A stretch of DNA of 64,000 nucleotides. It comes from Rubrivivax sp. (GTDB lineage: Bacteria; Pseudomonadota; Gammaproteobacteria; Burkholderiales; Burkholderiaceae_C). The translations under genes were made by a program, and so were the position numbers. The DNA is taken from contig JAIXWM010000177.1 in assembly GCA_027491255.1 (NCBI GenBank), positions 20,203 through 84,202 of the forward strand. The letters are read 5' to 3'. Below, piece by piece: positions 8,624-19,197 of the stretch. The notes beneath the pieces are model-generated. The model had not been told where the DNA came from and made no database searches. It saw nothing but the letters and a program-made list of their open reading frames with translations. Within the stretch, counting starts at the first letter, position 1. The number at the start of each line of letters is the position of its first letter.

Positions 8624-9466
8624 TCAGGCTGGCGCGAGTTTCAGGCGCCGGCACAGCTCCAGCGCCAGATCGGCCTGGTTCATCGTGTAGAAGTGCAGGC
8701 CGGGCGCGCCACCGGCGAGCAGGCGTTCGCACAGCGCGGCCACCACGTCCAGGCCGAAGGCGCGAACGGAGGCCACGTCGTCCATGTAGCCTTCCATCTT
8801 CAGCGCGACCCAGCGCGGGATCTCGATGCCGTCGCGGGCGGCGAACTGCGCGATCTTCGCGTAGTTGTGGAAGGGCATGATGCCCGGCACCACAGGCACC
8901 TGCGCACCCAGCCGGCGCGTCTGGTCGACGAAGTGGAAGTAGGCGTCGGGGTTGAAGAAGAACTGCGTGATCGAGGCGCTCGCCCCGGCCTTCACCTTGT
9001 CGGCGTAGTGCTGCAGGTCGCGTGCGGCGTAGCGCTGCTGCGGGTGGTATTCAGGGTAGGCCGCCACCTCGATGTGCCAGTCGGCGCCCTGGGTCTCGCG
9101 CACGAAGCGCACCAGCTCGGCGGCATAGCGGAACTCGCCTGCGGTCGCGGTGCCGCTGGGCAGGTCGCCACGCAGCGCGACAAGACGGCGGATGCCCTGC
9201 TCGCGGTAGGTGCCGAGGATGTGCGCGATGCCTTCGCGCGTGGAGCCCACGCACGACAGGTGCGGCGCCGCCTCGAAGCCCGCCGCGGCGATGGCACGCA
9301 CGGTCGCCAGCGTCTTGTCGCGCGTGGCCCCGCCGGCGCCGTAGGTGACGCTGAAGAATTCCGGCTTCGCCGCGCCCAGGCGCTGCACGACGTCGGCGAG
9401 CTTGGCATCACCCACGGGCGTGTTGGGTGGAAAGAACTCGAAGCTGACAGGAACGGAAGCATTCAT
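8624..9466 (-). CDS. metF: 5,10-methylenetetrahydrofolate reductase
   Basis: 280 residues covering the MTHFR barrel: SFEFFPP at the N-terminus, SVTYGAGGAT, PHLSCVG, LRGDLP, a basic-acid-rich FAD/folate region, and QFFFNPDAYFHF. The enzyme reduces methylene-THF to 5-methyl-THF, the methyl donor for methionine synthesis. It is the last gene of ahcY-panE-metF: its ATG overlaps the panE stop by 4 bp (9463-9466). Expression should follow the SAH riboswitch upstream of ahcY. Confidence 0.96.
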   Translation of the reverse strand: MNASVPVSFEFFPPNTPVGDAKLADVVQRLGAAKPEFFSVTYGAGGATRDKTLATVRAIAAAGFEAAPHLSCVGSTREGIAHILGTYREQGIRRLVALRGDLPSGTATAGEFRYAAELVRFVRETQGADWHIEVAAYPEYHPQQRYAARDLQHYADKVKAGASASITQFFFNPDAYFHFVDQTRRLGAQVPVVPGIMPFHNYAKIAQFAARDGIEIPRWVALKMEGYMDDVASVRAFGLDVVAALCERLLAGGAPGLHFYTMNQADLALELCRRLKLAPA

Positions 9467-10422
9467 GGCGTGGGCGTCGAAGGCATGGCAGGGGGCACGC
9501 CCTGGGACGGCACCCCGCCCGCAAGCGGCCCGAGCGCCGCGGCGATGAAACGGTTGACCGGGGCCTGAAGTCCGCACCGGGCGCTGCGCCGCACCACGGC
9601 CGCGGCCAGCCAGGGCAACTCCAGCGGGCGCCCGGCTTCCAGGTCATGCAGCATCGAAGCCTTCATGCCGTGCGGCAGCGTGTCGACGAAGGCCATGCGC
9701 TGCTCGGCATAGTCGGCCGGAAGATCCACGCCCTCGGCGCGGCCGAGCGCGGTGGCCTCGGCCATCACGGCCTGCAGCATGCCGCGCAGCTCGGGGTCGG
9801 CCCGCACCACGCCCACCGACTGGCGCGTGAGCGCGGTCAGGCCGCTGAGACCGACCAGGAAGACGAACTTCTCCCACACCGCGCGGCGGATGTCGGCCGG
9901 CATCTCGGCGTCGATGCCCGCGGCACGGCAGGTCTCGAGGAAGCGCTGCAGCAGCGGCGCCTGCGCCGGCTGCAGTGCGCCAAAGCGCAGGCGCGCGAAG
10001 TCACCGCCGTGCTCGATGCAGCCGGGCGCGGCGATGCGGGTGGCGATGTAGGCCAGGCCCTGCGCCACGGCCGGGGCGCCGACATGCCGGGCCAGCAGTT
10101 CGGCCGCATCGACGCCGTTCTGCAAGGGCAGCACCACGGCCCCGGGGCGCACCCAGGCCGGCAGCTGCGCGGCCGCGGCCTGCGCGTCCGGCAGCTTGAC
10201 GGCAAAGACGACCAGGTCCGCCGCCGGCAGCGCCGCCGGGTCCTCGGCCACCGTCACCGGCAGGTGCAGGTGGCCCAGCGGGCTCGTGATGCGCAGGCCC
10301 TGCTCGCGCAGCGCCTGCGCGTGGCGGCCACGCGCGAGGAACGCGACCTGGGCTCCCGCGGCCGCCAGGCGCCCCCCGAAGTACCCGCCGATGCCGCCGG
10401 CACCGACAAAGACGATCTGCAT
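9463..10422 (-). CDS. panE: 2-dehydropantoate 2-reductase (ketopantoate reductase family)
   Basis: 319 residues. Rossmann motif GAGGIGGYFGG at 8-18, then the family's VFAVKLPD and LPLQNGVD segments and a C-terminal helical domain with WEKFVFLVGLSGLTALTR, which contains the conserved Lys/Asn/Ser region of ketopantoate reductases. Members reduce ketopantoate to pantoate with NADPH for CoA synthesis, but paralogues act on other 2-oxoacids, so the assignment is at family level. It is sandwiched between ahcY (17-bp gap) and metF (4-bp overlap), an unusual position for a pantothenate gene and one that puts it under the SAH riboswitch. Confidence 0.85.
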   Translation of the reverse strand: MQIVFVGAGGIGGYFGGRLAAAGAQVAFLARGRHAQALREQGLRITSPLGHLHLPVTVAEDPAALPAADLVVFAVKLPDAQAAAAQLPAWVRPGAVVLPLQNGVDAAELLARHVGAPAVAQGLAYIATRIAAPGCIEHGGDFARLRFGALQPAQAPLLQRFLETCRAAGIDAEMPADIRRAVWEKFVFLVGLSGLTALTRQSVGVVRADPELRGMLQAVMAEATALGRAEGVDLPADYAEQRMAFVDTLPHGMKASMLHDLEAGRPLELPWLAAAVVRRSARCGLQAPVNRFIAAALGPLAGGVPSQGVPPAMPSTPTP

Positions 10423-10439
10423 GCGCGCCCCCGCTTGGC

Positions 10440-11873
<1,434 letters not shown>

Positions 11874-11931
11874 CTTCGGGCTCCGGGTTCATGAGGAAAC
11901 CCGCCGACGGCTGCGCAGATGAAGGCTGAAT

Positions 11932-11963
11932 GCTCACCCACGAGACCGATCGTGCGGGTGAGC
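11932..11963 (-). promoter_or_regulatory. Long hairpin competing with the SAH riboswitch pseudoknot
   Basis: On the minus strand GCTCACCC-GCACGA and TCGTG-GGTGAGC can form a long stem. Its 5' arm (GCTCACC) is the same segment that closes the riboswitch pseudoknot by pairing with GAGCG near 12015, so the two structures exclude each other. No U-tract follows, so it is more likely an antiterminator or ribosome-site switch than a classical terminator. Confidence 0.6.
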
Positions 11964-12025
11964 GCGGTTGCATGCGGTGTCCGAGCCTGGCCCCCAGGAC
12001 GGGGGTTGCAACGCTCCTCGGAAGC
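11956..12025 (-). promoter_or_regulatory. SAH riboswitch
   Basis: Read on the minus strand, CCGAGGAGCGUUGCAAC is followed by a G/C hairpin, CCAGGCUCGGA, then UGCAACCGCGCUCAC. This is the SAH-riboswitch consensus: P1 pairs CCGAG with CUCGG, and the terminal CGCUC pairs back on GAGCG as a pseudoknot. Known SAH aptamers precede ahcY and metF in Beta- and Gammaproteobacteria and turn expression on when SAH accumulates, as expected here. A TACAAT -10 box at 12031-12036 puts the transcript start at about 12024, just before the aptamer. Confidence 0.93.
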
Positions 12026-12030
12026 CGGGG

Positions 12031-12036
12031 ATTGTA
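12031..12036 (-). promoter_or_regulatory. -10 box of the ahcY operon promoter
   Basis: TACAAT on the minus strand, 7-10 bases upstream of the SAH aptamer. No good -35 hexamer is visible 16-18 bases further upstream, so either the -35 is weak or an activator helps. Confidence 0.5.
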
Positions 12037-12102
12037 GTGGGCGCCCGCTTGACCCGGCGCTGCGCCGGGTCAAGGCCTGCAGTCCGGGCGTGGCCGCTGC
12101 CG

Positions 12103-12687
12103 TCAGCCGCGCTCAATGCGGAACACCGCCACGCTGGCCCGCAGGTTGGGCCAGCGGCGCACCACGCGCCCGTCCTGCAGGCCGAAGGCGTCGGTCACGC
12201 GCAGGCCGTTCTTGCGCGCCAGCACCTCGAAGTCGGCGAAGGTGCCCACGCGGATGTTGGGGGTGTCGTACCACTCGTAGGGCAGCGCCTTGGTCACCGG
12301 CATGCGGCCGGTGGCCACGCGCAGGCGGTTCGGCCAGTGCGCGAAGTTCGGGAAGCTGACGATGCCGATGCGGCCCACGCGCGCCGTCTCCTGCAGCATG
12401 CGCTCGGTGTTGCGCAGGTGCTGCAGCGTCTCGAGCTGCAGCACGACGTCGAAGCTCTGGTCCTCGAACAGCGCGAGCCCTTCCTCGAGGTTGAGCTGGA
12501 TCACGTCGATGCCGCTGTGCACGCAGGCGTGGACGTTGGCGTCATCGATCTCGACGCCGTAGCCGCTGCAGCCGCGCGTGCGCTGCAGGTGCGCCAGCAT
12601 CTGCCCGCTGCCGCAGCCCAGATCGAGCACGCGCGCGCCGTGCGGCACGAGCTCCGTGATGGCGTCGAGTTGGCTGGGCGTGGTCAT
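12103..12687 (-). CDS. metW: MetW, methionine biosynthesis protein (SAM-dependent methyltransferase fold)
   Basis: 194 residues. SAM-binding motif RVLDLGCGSGQ at 19-29, then VEID, FDVVLQLETLQHL and the MetW-typical SFPNFAHWPNRLRV segment with LPYEWYDTPNIR. MetW forms a functional pair with MetX in many proteobacteria and is required for homoserine acylation there, although its own chemistry is unclear. It lies 24 bp downstream of metX and shares its riboswitch-controlled transcript. Confidence 0.95.
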   Translation of the reverse strand: MTTPSQLDAITELVPHGARVLDLGCGSGQMLAHLQRTRGCSGYGVEIDDANVHACVHSGIDVIQLNLEEGLALFEDQSFDVVLQLETLQHLRNTERMLQETARVGRIGIVSFPNFAHWPNRLRVATGRMPVTKALPYEWYDTPNIRVGTFADFEVLARKNGLRVTDAFGLQDGRVVRRWPNLRASVAVFRIERG

Positions 12688-12711
12688 GGCAGCGCGCGGT
12701 CCGTCGGCCCG

Positions 12712-13842
12712 TCAGGTGGCGATGCGGTCGAACCAGGCCCGCACGACGCGGTGGTAGCGCGCGTCGTCGAGCAGGAAGGCGTCGTGCCCGTGCGGCGCTG
12801 CGATCTCGGCATAGCTGACGGCAATACGGTTGTCCACCAGCGCCTTGACGATCTCGCGCGAGCGCGCCGGCGAGAAGCGCCAGTCGGTGGTGAAGCTGAC
12901 GACGAGGAAGCGGCAGCTGCGCGCGGCCGCAAAGGCGCGCGAGAGGTCGCCGCCGTGCTCGCGCGCCGGGTCGAAGTAGTCGAGCGCGCGCGTGATCAGC
13001 AGATAGGTGTTGGCGTCGAAGTACTCGCTGAATTTGTCGCCCTGGTAGCGCAGGTAGCTCTCGATCTGGAACTCGATGTCCTGCGTGCTGTAGCCGAACT
13101 CGGCCGCGCGCAGCTCGCGCCCGAACTTCTGCTCCATCGCGTCGTCGGACAGGTAGGTGATGTGGCCGATCATGCGCGCCACGCGCAGGCCACGCCGCGG
13201 CAGCACGCCGTGCGCGTAGAAGTGGCCGCCATGGAAGTCGGGGTCGGTGACGATGGCGCGGCGCGCGACTTCGTTGAAGGCGATGTTCTGCGCCGACAGC
13301 TTGGGCGCGGTGGCCACCGCGACGCAATGGCGCACGCGCTGCGGGTGGCGCAGCGTCCAGCTCAGCGCCTGCATGCCGCCCAGGCTGCCGCCGATCACCG
13401 CCGCCAGCTGCCCGATGCCCAGCGCGTCGAGCAGTCGCGCCTGCGCGTCGACCCAGTCTTCCACCGTGACCACGGGGAAGTCCGCACCCCAGGCGCGGCC
13501 GGTGGCGGGGTGGACGTCGCGCGGGCCGGTCGAGCCGAAGCACGAGCCCAGGTTGTTGACGCCGATGACGAAGAAGCGGTCGGTGTCCAGCGGCTTGCCG
13601 GGGCCGACGAGGTTGTCCCACCAGCCTTCGCTGCGCTCCTGACCGGCGTAGGTGCCGGCCACGTGGTGGCTCGCGTTCAGCGCGTGGCACACCAGCACCG
13701 CGTTGCTGCGCTGCGCGTTCAGCGTGCCGTAGGTCTCGTACACGAGCCGGTAGGACGGCAGCACCGCGCCACTCTTCAGCGGCAGCGGCTCGCTGAAGTG
13801 CATCTCCTGCGGTGTGACTTGACCGACGGAACCCATGGACAT
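12712..13842 (-). CDS. metX: Homoserine O-acyltransferase
   Basis: 376 residues, alpha/beta-hydrolase fold. Nucleophile elbow GGSLGGMQAL with Ser153, oxyanion/entry segment VCHALNASHHVAG, GVNNLGSCFGSTGP, and the catalytic His in PHGHDAFLLD near the C-terminus. It activates homoserine as the O-acyl ester in the first committed step to methionine. Enzymes of this family use acetyl- or succinyl-CoA and sequence reading alone does not settle which. ATGs at 13842 and 13836 are two codons apart. The leader carries a SAM-II-like aptamer and a terminator. Confidence 0.95.
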   Translation of the reverse strand: MSMGSVGQVTPQEMHFSEPLPLKSGAVLPSYRLVYETYGTLNAQRSNAVLVCHALNASHHVAGTYAGQERSEGWWDNLVGPGKPLDTDRFFVIGVNNLGSCFGSTGPRDVHPATGRAWGADFPVVTVEDWVDAQARLLDALGIGQLAAVIGGSLGGMQALSWTLRHPQRVRHCVAVATAPKLSAQNIAFNEVARRAIVTDPDFHGGHFYAHGVLPRRGLRVARMIGHITYLSDDAMEQKFGRELRAAEFGYSTQDIEFQIESYLRYQGDKFSEYFDANTYLLITRALDYFDPAREHGGDLSRAFAAARSCRFLVVSFTTDWRFSPARSREIVKALVDNRIAVSYAEIAAPHGHDAFLLDDARYHRVVRAWFDRIAT

Positions 13843-13868
13843 CTGCAGGCGCGCGACAAGCGCGCAAG

Positions 13869-13904
13869 AAAAAACCCGGCGCCGCATCGAACGGACACCG
13901 GGTT
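13869..13904 (-). terminator. Intrinsic terminator in the metX leader
   Basis: Minus strand: AACCCGG, an inner CCG...CGG, then CCGGGTT running into TTTTTTC. This is a GC-rich stem followed by a U-tract, placed between the SAM-II-like aptamer and the metX start. It fits an attenuator that ends transcription when SAM is bound. Confidence 0.8.
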
Positions 13905-13909
13905 CACCG

Positions 13910-13966
13910 GGACGTGTTTAGCGGCATTTGTGAAGCGCCCGCAAGCTGGAGCAAATCGGCGCTGGA
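13910..13966 (-). promoter_or_regulatory. SAM-II (SAM-alpha) riboswitch candidate upstream of metX
   Basis: Minus strand: AGCGCC, then GAUUUGCUCCAGCUUGCG, GGCGCU, UCACAAAUGCC, GCUAAA. A perfect 6-bp P1 (AGCGCC/GGCGCU) encloses the GAUUU...CUUGC loop and is followed by AAAUG..GCUAAA, the conserved 3' portion of SAM-II. UUGC can pair with GCUAA as in the known pseudoknot. SAM-II aptamers sit before metA/metX genes, mainly in Alphaproteobacteria, and lower expression when SAM is abundant. A TATACT -10 box lies immediately upstream and a terminator downstream. Confidence 0.78.
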
Positions 13967-13970
13967 CGAA

Positions 13971-13976
13971 AGTATA
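13971..13976 (-). promoter_or_regulatory. -10 box of the metX-metW promoter
   Basis: TATACT on the minus strand; initiation 7 bases later would start the RNA at the first base of the SAM-II-like aptamer. The -35 region is GC-rich and poor. Confidence 0.5.
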
Positions 13977-14032
13977 CGGTCCGGTCTCGCGGGCGGGGCG
14001 CGAGCTTGACTGGCCTGCCCGCCCGGGGGTGT

Positions 14033-14557
14033 TCAGCCGCCGCGCGCCGCCCGCCCGAGGAGGTAATCGGCCTTGCCGACTTCGACCCCGTTGTGGCGCA
14101 GGATGTTGTAGGCCGTGGTCACGTGGAAGAACAGGTTGGGCAGCATCCAGCCGGTCAGGTAGTCGAACCCGCTCATCGTGCGCGTGCCGCCCTTGCCCAC
14201 GGGAAAGGTGATCGCCCGGTCCTCGGCGCCGTCCAGACGGTCGGCCGGCACCGTGTCGATGAAGGCCAGCGTCTTGCCGATGCGCTCGCGCAGTTCCTCG
14301 AAGCTGGTCTCGTCGTCCTCGAACTTCGGCGCGTCGACGCCGGCGATGCGTGCCAGCCCGTTCTTGACCGCGTCACAGGCGATCTGCACCTGGCGCCGCA
14401 AGGGGAACATGTCGGGCGCGAGGCGGTCGCCGGTCAGCACCAACGGGTCGATCTTGCGCGCCGTGGCGTGCGCCTCGCCGAGATCGAGGATGTGGGTGAG
14501 ATTGGTGAGCATGCGGCGGCTGACGCCGAGGGCGGTCGAGGACATCGAGATCTGCAT
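14033..14557 (-). CDS. DUF1993 domain protein
   Basis: 174 residues. Layout and motifs fit DUF1993: a start near residue 15 with an N-terminal helix pair (LTNLTHILDLGEAHA), RLAPDMFPLRRQVQIACDAVK, FEELRERIGKTLAFID, and the C-terminal HVTTAYNILRHNGVEVGKADYL. The fold resembles DinB-like four-helix metal-binding proteins; no activity is established. ATG at 14555-14557 with AGGAGAA 5 bases upstream. It lies 50 bp downstream of the sulfatase and may share its transcript. Confidence 0.85.
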   Translation of the reverse strand: MQISMSSTALGVSRRMLTNLTHILDLGEAHATARKIDPLVLTGDRLAPDMFPLRRQVQIACDAVKNGLARIAGVDAPKFEDDETSFEELRERIGKTLAFIDTVPADRLDGAEDRAITFPVGKGGTRTMSGFDYLTGWMLPNLFFHVTTAYNILRHNGVEVGKADYLLGRAARGG

Positions 14558-14607
14558 GGGGTTCTCCTGGTCGGGTGGGGTTGCGCGGGGCCGGGCGGCC
14601 GCGGGCC

Positions 14608-16041
14608 TCATTTCTTGAACACCGGCGAGATGTTCGTCCAGGCGCGCGGCGGCAGGCTGTTGTCCCATTGTGCATACAGGGCCTTCAGTTCCTCGAACAC
14701 GTCGGGATGCTTGGCGGACAGGTCGTGCTTCTCGGCCGGATCGGTGTCCAGGTCGAACAGCTTGGCCACGCCCTTGCGCGGCTCGAGGAAGAGCTTCCAG
14801 CGGCCTTTTCTCACCGCCGAGTTGCCGCCCAGCTTCCAGTACAAGGTCTCGTGGGGCGCCCCGGTGGCGTGGTTCGTCAGGAAGGGCAGCAGGTCCACGC
14901 CGTCCAGCGCCTGCGCCGCCTCGGTGGACACCCCGCAGGCCGCCGCGGCCGTGGGCAGGATGTCCAGCGTGCTGACCGGCTCCTCGTACACCAGCCCGGC
15001 CGGGATGTGCCCGGGCCACTTCATCATGAAGGGCATGCGGATGCCACCCTCGTAGGTCGTGTACTTGCCGCCCGAGTACGGTCCGTTGTTGCCGGGGCGG
15101 CTCGGGGCGCTGCCGTTGTCGCTGACGAAGACGACGAAGGTGTCGTTGTCGAGCCCGAGTTCGCGCAGCTTGCCCAGGACCGCGCCGATGACCTCGTCCT
15201 GCACCAGCAGCATGGCGCTGTAGCCGCGCAGGTTGATGTTGGCGATGCTGTCGCGCAGACGTTCGAAGTACACGCGCGGCACCTGCAGCGGCGGCACCGG
15301 GGAGTTCATCGGGAAGTACAGCATGAAGGGCTGGTCCTTGTGCTGCTCGATGAACTCCACCGCGCGGTCGCGGAAATAGAACATCAGGTACTGGTCGACG
15401 TCGACGATCTCGCCATTGCGGCGGATCTGGTTCAAACCCTCGCGCGTCCAGGCGATGTCCTTGCCCTCGTCGTGGAAGTCCACCTTCAGGCTGACCATCT
15501 CCGGGTCGTCCAGCCGCGTGTGCTGCAGGCTGGTGTTGCCGTGGAACACCACCGAATGGTCGAAACCCCGGTTCTGCGGCAGGAACTGCGGGCCGTGCCC
15601 GAGGTGCCACTTGCCGACGACGCCGGTCGCGTAGCCGGCGGCCTTGAAGAGCTCCCCGATGTTCTTCTCGGTCACGGGGACGCCGCGGCGCAGGAACTCG
15701 GCCTCGCCCTGCAGGGGCGCAAGGCTGCCATCCTCGAGCCGGGCCTCGCGGCGCTCGGGGAAGGCGCCCGAGGACACCTGCTGCTCGAAACCGAAGCGTT
15801 GCTGGTAGCGCCCGGTCACGAGACCCGCGCGCGAGGGGCTGCACAGCGGCGCCGAGCTGTAGCCGGCCAGAAAGGTCACGCCGTCACGGCCGATGCTGTC
15901 GATGTTCGGGGTCTGGACGAGTTCGTTGCCGTAGGCCGACGGGTCGCCGTAGCCCATGTCGTCGGCTAGGATCACGATCACGTTCGGGCGCCGGGGCGGC
16001 TGCGGGCGATCGCCGGAAACTGGATGGCTGGACATGGGCAT
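14608..16041 (-). CDS. Cys-type arylsulfatase-family sulfatase
   Basis: 477 residues. The metal-binding DD at 27-28 (ILADDMGYGD) and the formylglycine motif CSPSR starting at Cys67, followed by AGLVTGR, mark a type I sulfatase whose Cys must be converted to formylglycine. Further family motifs: GKWHLGH, a long mid-domain, and DNGSAPS. No signal peptide is seen, which suggests a cytoplasmic enzyme acting on an imported sulfate ester; the substrate is unknown. ATG at 16041 has GAGGAG 5 bases upstream. The activating enzyme gene starts divergently within 30 bp. Confidence 0.93.
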   Translation of the reverse strand: MPMSSHPVSGDRPQPPRRPNVIVILADDMGYGDPSAYGNELVQTPNIDSIGRDGVTFLAGYSSAPLCSPSRAGLVTGRYQQRFGFEQQVSSGAFPERREARLEDGSLAPLQGEAEFLRRGVPVTEKNIGELFKAAGYATGVVGKWHLGHGPQFLPQNRGFDHSVVFHGNTSLQHTRLDDPEMVSLKVDFHDEGKDIAWTREGLNQIRRNGEIVDVDQYLMFYFRDRAVEFIEQHKDQPFMLYFPMNSPVPPLQVPRVYFERLRDSIANINLRGYSAMLLVQDEVIGAVLGKLRELGLDNDTFVVFVSDNGSAPSRPGNNGPYSGGKYTTYEGGIRMPFMMKWPGHIPAGLVYEEPVSTLDILPTAAAACGVSTEAAQALDGVDLLPFLTNHATGAPHETLYWKLGGNSAVRKGRWKLFLEPRKGVAKLFDLDTDPAEKHDLSAKHPDVFEELKALYAQWDNSLPPRAWTNISPVFKK

Positions 16042-16066
16042 GAGCTCCTCGAGGGTGGGTGGTGAA

Positions 16067-16924
<858 letters not shown>

Positions 16925-17002
16925 GCGGGCACGGCGCCCGTCGCGCGCCCGCCAGCAGACCAGCGCGACCAGGCGCGACGAGCCCGGCCCACGCTGCAGG
17001 CT

Positions 17003-17992
17003 TCAGAGCCGGTCGGGGCTCTCGCCCGCGACCTCGCCGGCCACCGCCCGCAGCGATTCCAGCAGCAACCGGACCGCGGGCAGGGGCGTCGTGTCCCGCA
17101 GCGTGAACAGGCTGAGCGGGCCACGGATGTCGGGGAGGGGGCAGACCACGCGCGCCAGCAGGCCGCGCCGCGCGAAATGCGCGGCCACATGCTCGGGCAT
17201 GAGCGCGAAACGCCTGTCGTTGTGCAGGATCTGCTGGCTGACCAGCAGCGAGGCCGACTCGATGACGTCGGTGGGGGCACGACCGGCCGCCGCCAGGAAG
17301 GCGGTGTCGATGCGCACCCGCACCGGCACGCCGCGCGGCGGCAGGATCCAGGGCTCGTCCACCAGTTCCCGCAGCGTGAAGCGCGGCTTGCGTCCGTCGA
17401 CCGCCACCCCGGTGACGATGGTGAAGCGCTCCTCGAGCAACAGCTCGGTCTGGATGTCCGGGCCGTGCGCCTCGTTGGGCGCCCGGCCGATGACGAAATC
17501 CAGGCTGGCGGCCCGCAGCGACTGGACCAGCGATTCCTGCGCGCCTTCGACGATCTCGATCGTCGTGGTCGGCGACGAGCACTTGAAGCGCGCCACCGCG
17601 CGCGGCAACAGCACACCGCCCATCGACCCGATGACGCCGATGCGCGCGCGCGCGCCATGGCCCAGGCGGTACTGATGCAGGTCGTCGGCGATCGCGTCGA
17701 CGTCGTGCAGCACACGCGTCGCCCGGGCCAGCGCCACCCGACCCTCGGCCGTCGGTGTCATGCCCCGCGACGTGCGCTCGAACAGGGCACACCCCAGGCG
17801 GCTCTCGAGTTCCTTCAGCAAGCGGGTGGCCGCCGGCTGCGTCATCTGCAGCAAGGCCGCGGCACGCCGCAGGTTGCCGAGTTCGGCCACCGTGCGCAGC
17901 AGCAGCAACTGGCGCAGCCGCAGGCGCCCGGCCAGCGCGGGCGCGTCGGCGGCCAGCGCCGACGGCAGGGCTTCTGATTCCTTCAAAGCCAT
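17003..17992 (-). CDS. LysR-type transcriptional regulator
   Basis: 329 residues. N-terminal winged helix (LRQLLLLRTVAELGNLRRAAALLQMTQPAATRLLKELESRLG, about residues 24-66) followed by a LysR effector-binding domain. It is divergent from the Bug protein gene at 18217 over a 224-bp gap, the classical arrangement for a LysR activator and its target, and is convergent with the formylglycine enzyme gene. The effector is unknown; a sulfate ester or the Bug ligand are guesses. The start at 17992 gives the usual short N-terminal arm. Confidence 0.92.
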   Translation of the reverse strand: MALKESEALPSALAADAPALAGRLRLRQLLLLRTVAELGNLRRAAALLQMTQPAATRLLKELESRLGCALFERTSRGMTPTAEGRVALARATRVLHDVDAIADDLHQYRLGHGARARIGVIGSMGGVLLPRAVARFKCSSPTTTIEIVEGAQESLVQSLRAASLDFVIGRAPNEAHGPDIQTELLLEERFTIVTGVAVDGRKPRFTLRELVDEPWILPPRGVPVRVRIDTAFLAAAGRAPTDVIESASLLVSQQILHNDRRFALMPEHVAAHFARRGLLARVVCPLPDIRGPLSLFTLRDTTPLPAVRLLLESLRAVAGEVAGESPDRL

Positions 17993-18216
17993 ACCAAAAA
18001 ACACATCGCTGAATGCAGAATAGGTATTGGACACGCATCGCGCATCGAGCCTAGCATAGGTTGTGGTGTACCGGAAGCCTCCGAGACCGCCCACTATCCC
18101 GCCGCAAGCCGCTGACCGAGCAGCCCTTGCCGGACGGAAGTCCGAGCCCGGCGCCGAAGAGGCCGGGCCCACGCAGGGGACGGTTCTCGTGTCCCCCATC
18201 AGCTAGGAGCACCGAT

Positions 18217-19197
18217 ATGCGTTTCCCGTCTATCCTTCAGGGCCTGGTCGCGCTCGGGCTGGCCTTGTCTGCCAGCCACGCCGCGGCCCAGGACTGGCCG
18301 AACAAGCCGATCCGCTTCATCGTGCCCTTCGGGCCCGGTGGCCTGAACGACACGGTCATCGGGGCGACCCGGCAGTCGATCGAGTCGCGGCTGAAGCAGA
18401 CGCTGCTGATCGACAACCGCACCGGCGGGGGCGGACAGGTCGGGATGCAGGCCATCGCCATGTCGGCGCCGGACGGCTACACCTTCGGGCTCGTTCCCTC
18501 GAACACGATGGTGATCAACCAGTTCCTGTTCCGCTCGTCGATCGATCCGCTGAAGGACTTCGTGCCCGTGACGGTGCTGGTCGACGTGCCGCTGCTGCTG
18601 GCCGTCAGCGCCAAGCACCCTGCCAAGACCGTCGACGAGTTCTTCACCAGCGTCCGCGCGCGGCCGGGGCAGGTCAACTTCGGCTCCCCGGGCCAGGCCA
18701 CGCCACCACATCTGGCCGCCGAGCTGCTCGCGCGCACGGCCGGCCTGTCGGTGGTGCACGTGCCGTACAAGGGGGGGCATGACTCGGCGCTGGCCTTGAG
18801 CACGAACGAGGTCCAGTTCATGGTGATCGCGCAGGCCTCGCTGGGGGCGCAGATCGCCTCCGGCATGGTCCGCCCGCTGGCGGTGGCCTCGGCCGAGCGC
18901 CTGCAGAGCCTGCCCGACGTGCCCACCTTCGAGCAGGCCGGGCATGCCGACCTGCAGCGCGTGATCCCGCGCAACTGGTGGGGCATCATCGCGCCCAAGG
19001 GCACTCCAGCGCCCATCGTCCAACGCATGGCCGAGGAGTTCCGCCTGGCGCTGGCCGACCCCGAGGCGCAGCGCAAGCTCAAGGCGGTGGGCCTGCAGTC
19101 CGTCGCGTCCACGCCGGCGCAGTTCGCAAGCCAGTTGCCCGACGAGGCCCGGCGTTGGGGCGACCTGATCCGCTCGATGAACCTCAAGCTGCAGTAA
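18217..19197 (+). CDS. Bug-type (tripartite tricarboxylate family) solute-binding protein
   Basis: 326 residues. Sec signal peptide ending SHAAAQ at about residue 25, then the Bug hallmark DWPNKPIRFIVPFGPGG, DNRTGGGGQVG, APDGYT, and VHVPYKGG...Q.M. ATG at 18217 with TAGGAGC 7 bases upstream. No TctA/TctB membrane genes are nearby, so it is an orphan Bug protein of the kind abundant in Burkholderiales; ligands are small carboxylates or amides. Probably controlled by the divergent LysR. Confidence 0.93.
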   Translation: MRFPSILQGLVALGLALSASHAAAQDWPNKPIRFIVPFGPGGLNDTVIGATRQSIESRLKQTLLIDNRTGGGGQVGMQAIAMSAPDGYTFGLVPSNTMVINQFLFRSSIDPLKDFVPVTVLVDVPLLLAVSAKHPAKTVDEFFTSVRARPGQVNFGSPGQATPPHLAAELLARTAGLSVVHVPYKGGHDSALALSTNEVQFMVIAQASLGAQIASGMVRPLAVASAERLQSLPDVPTFEQAGHADLQRVIPRNWWGIIAPKGTPAPIVQRMAEEFRLALADPEAQRKLKAVGLQSVASTPAQFASQLPDEARRWGDLIRSMNLKLQ

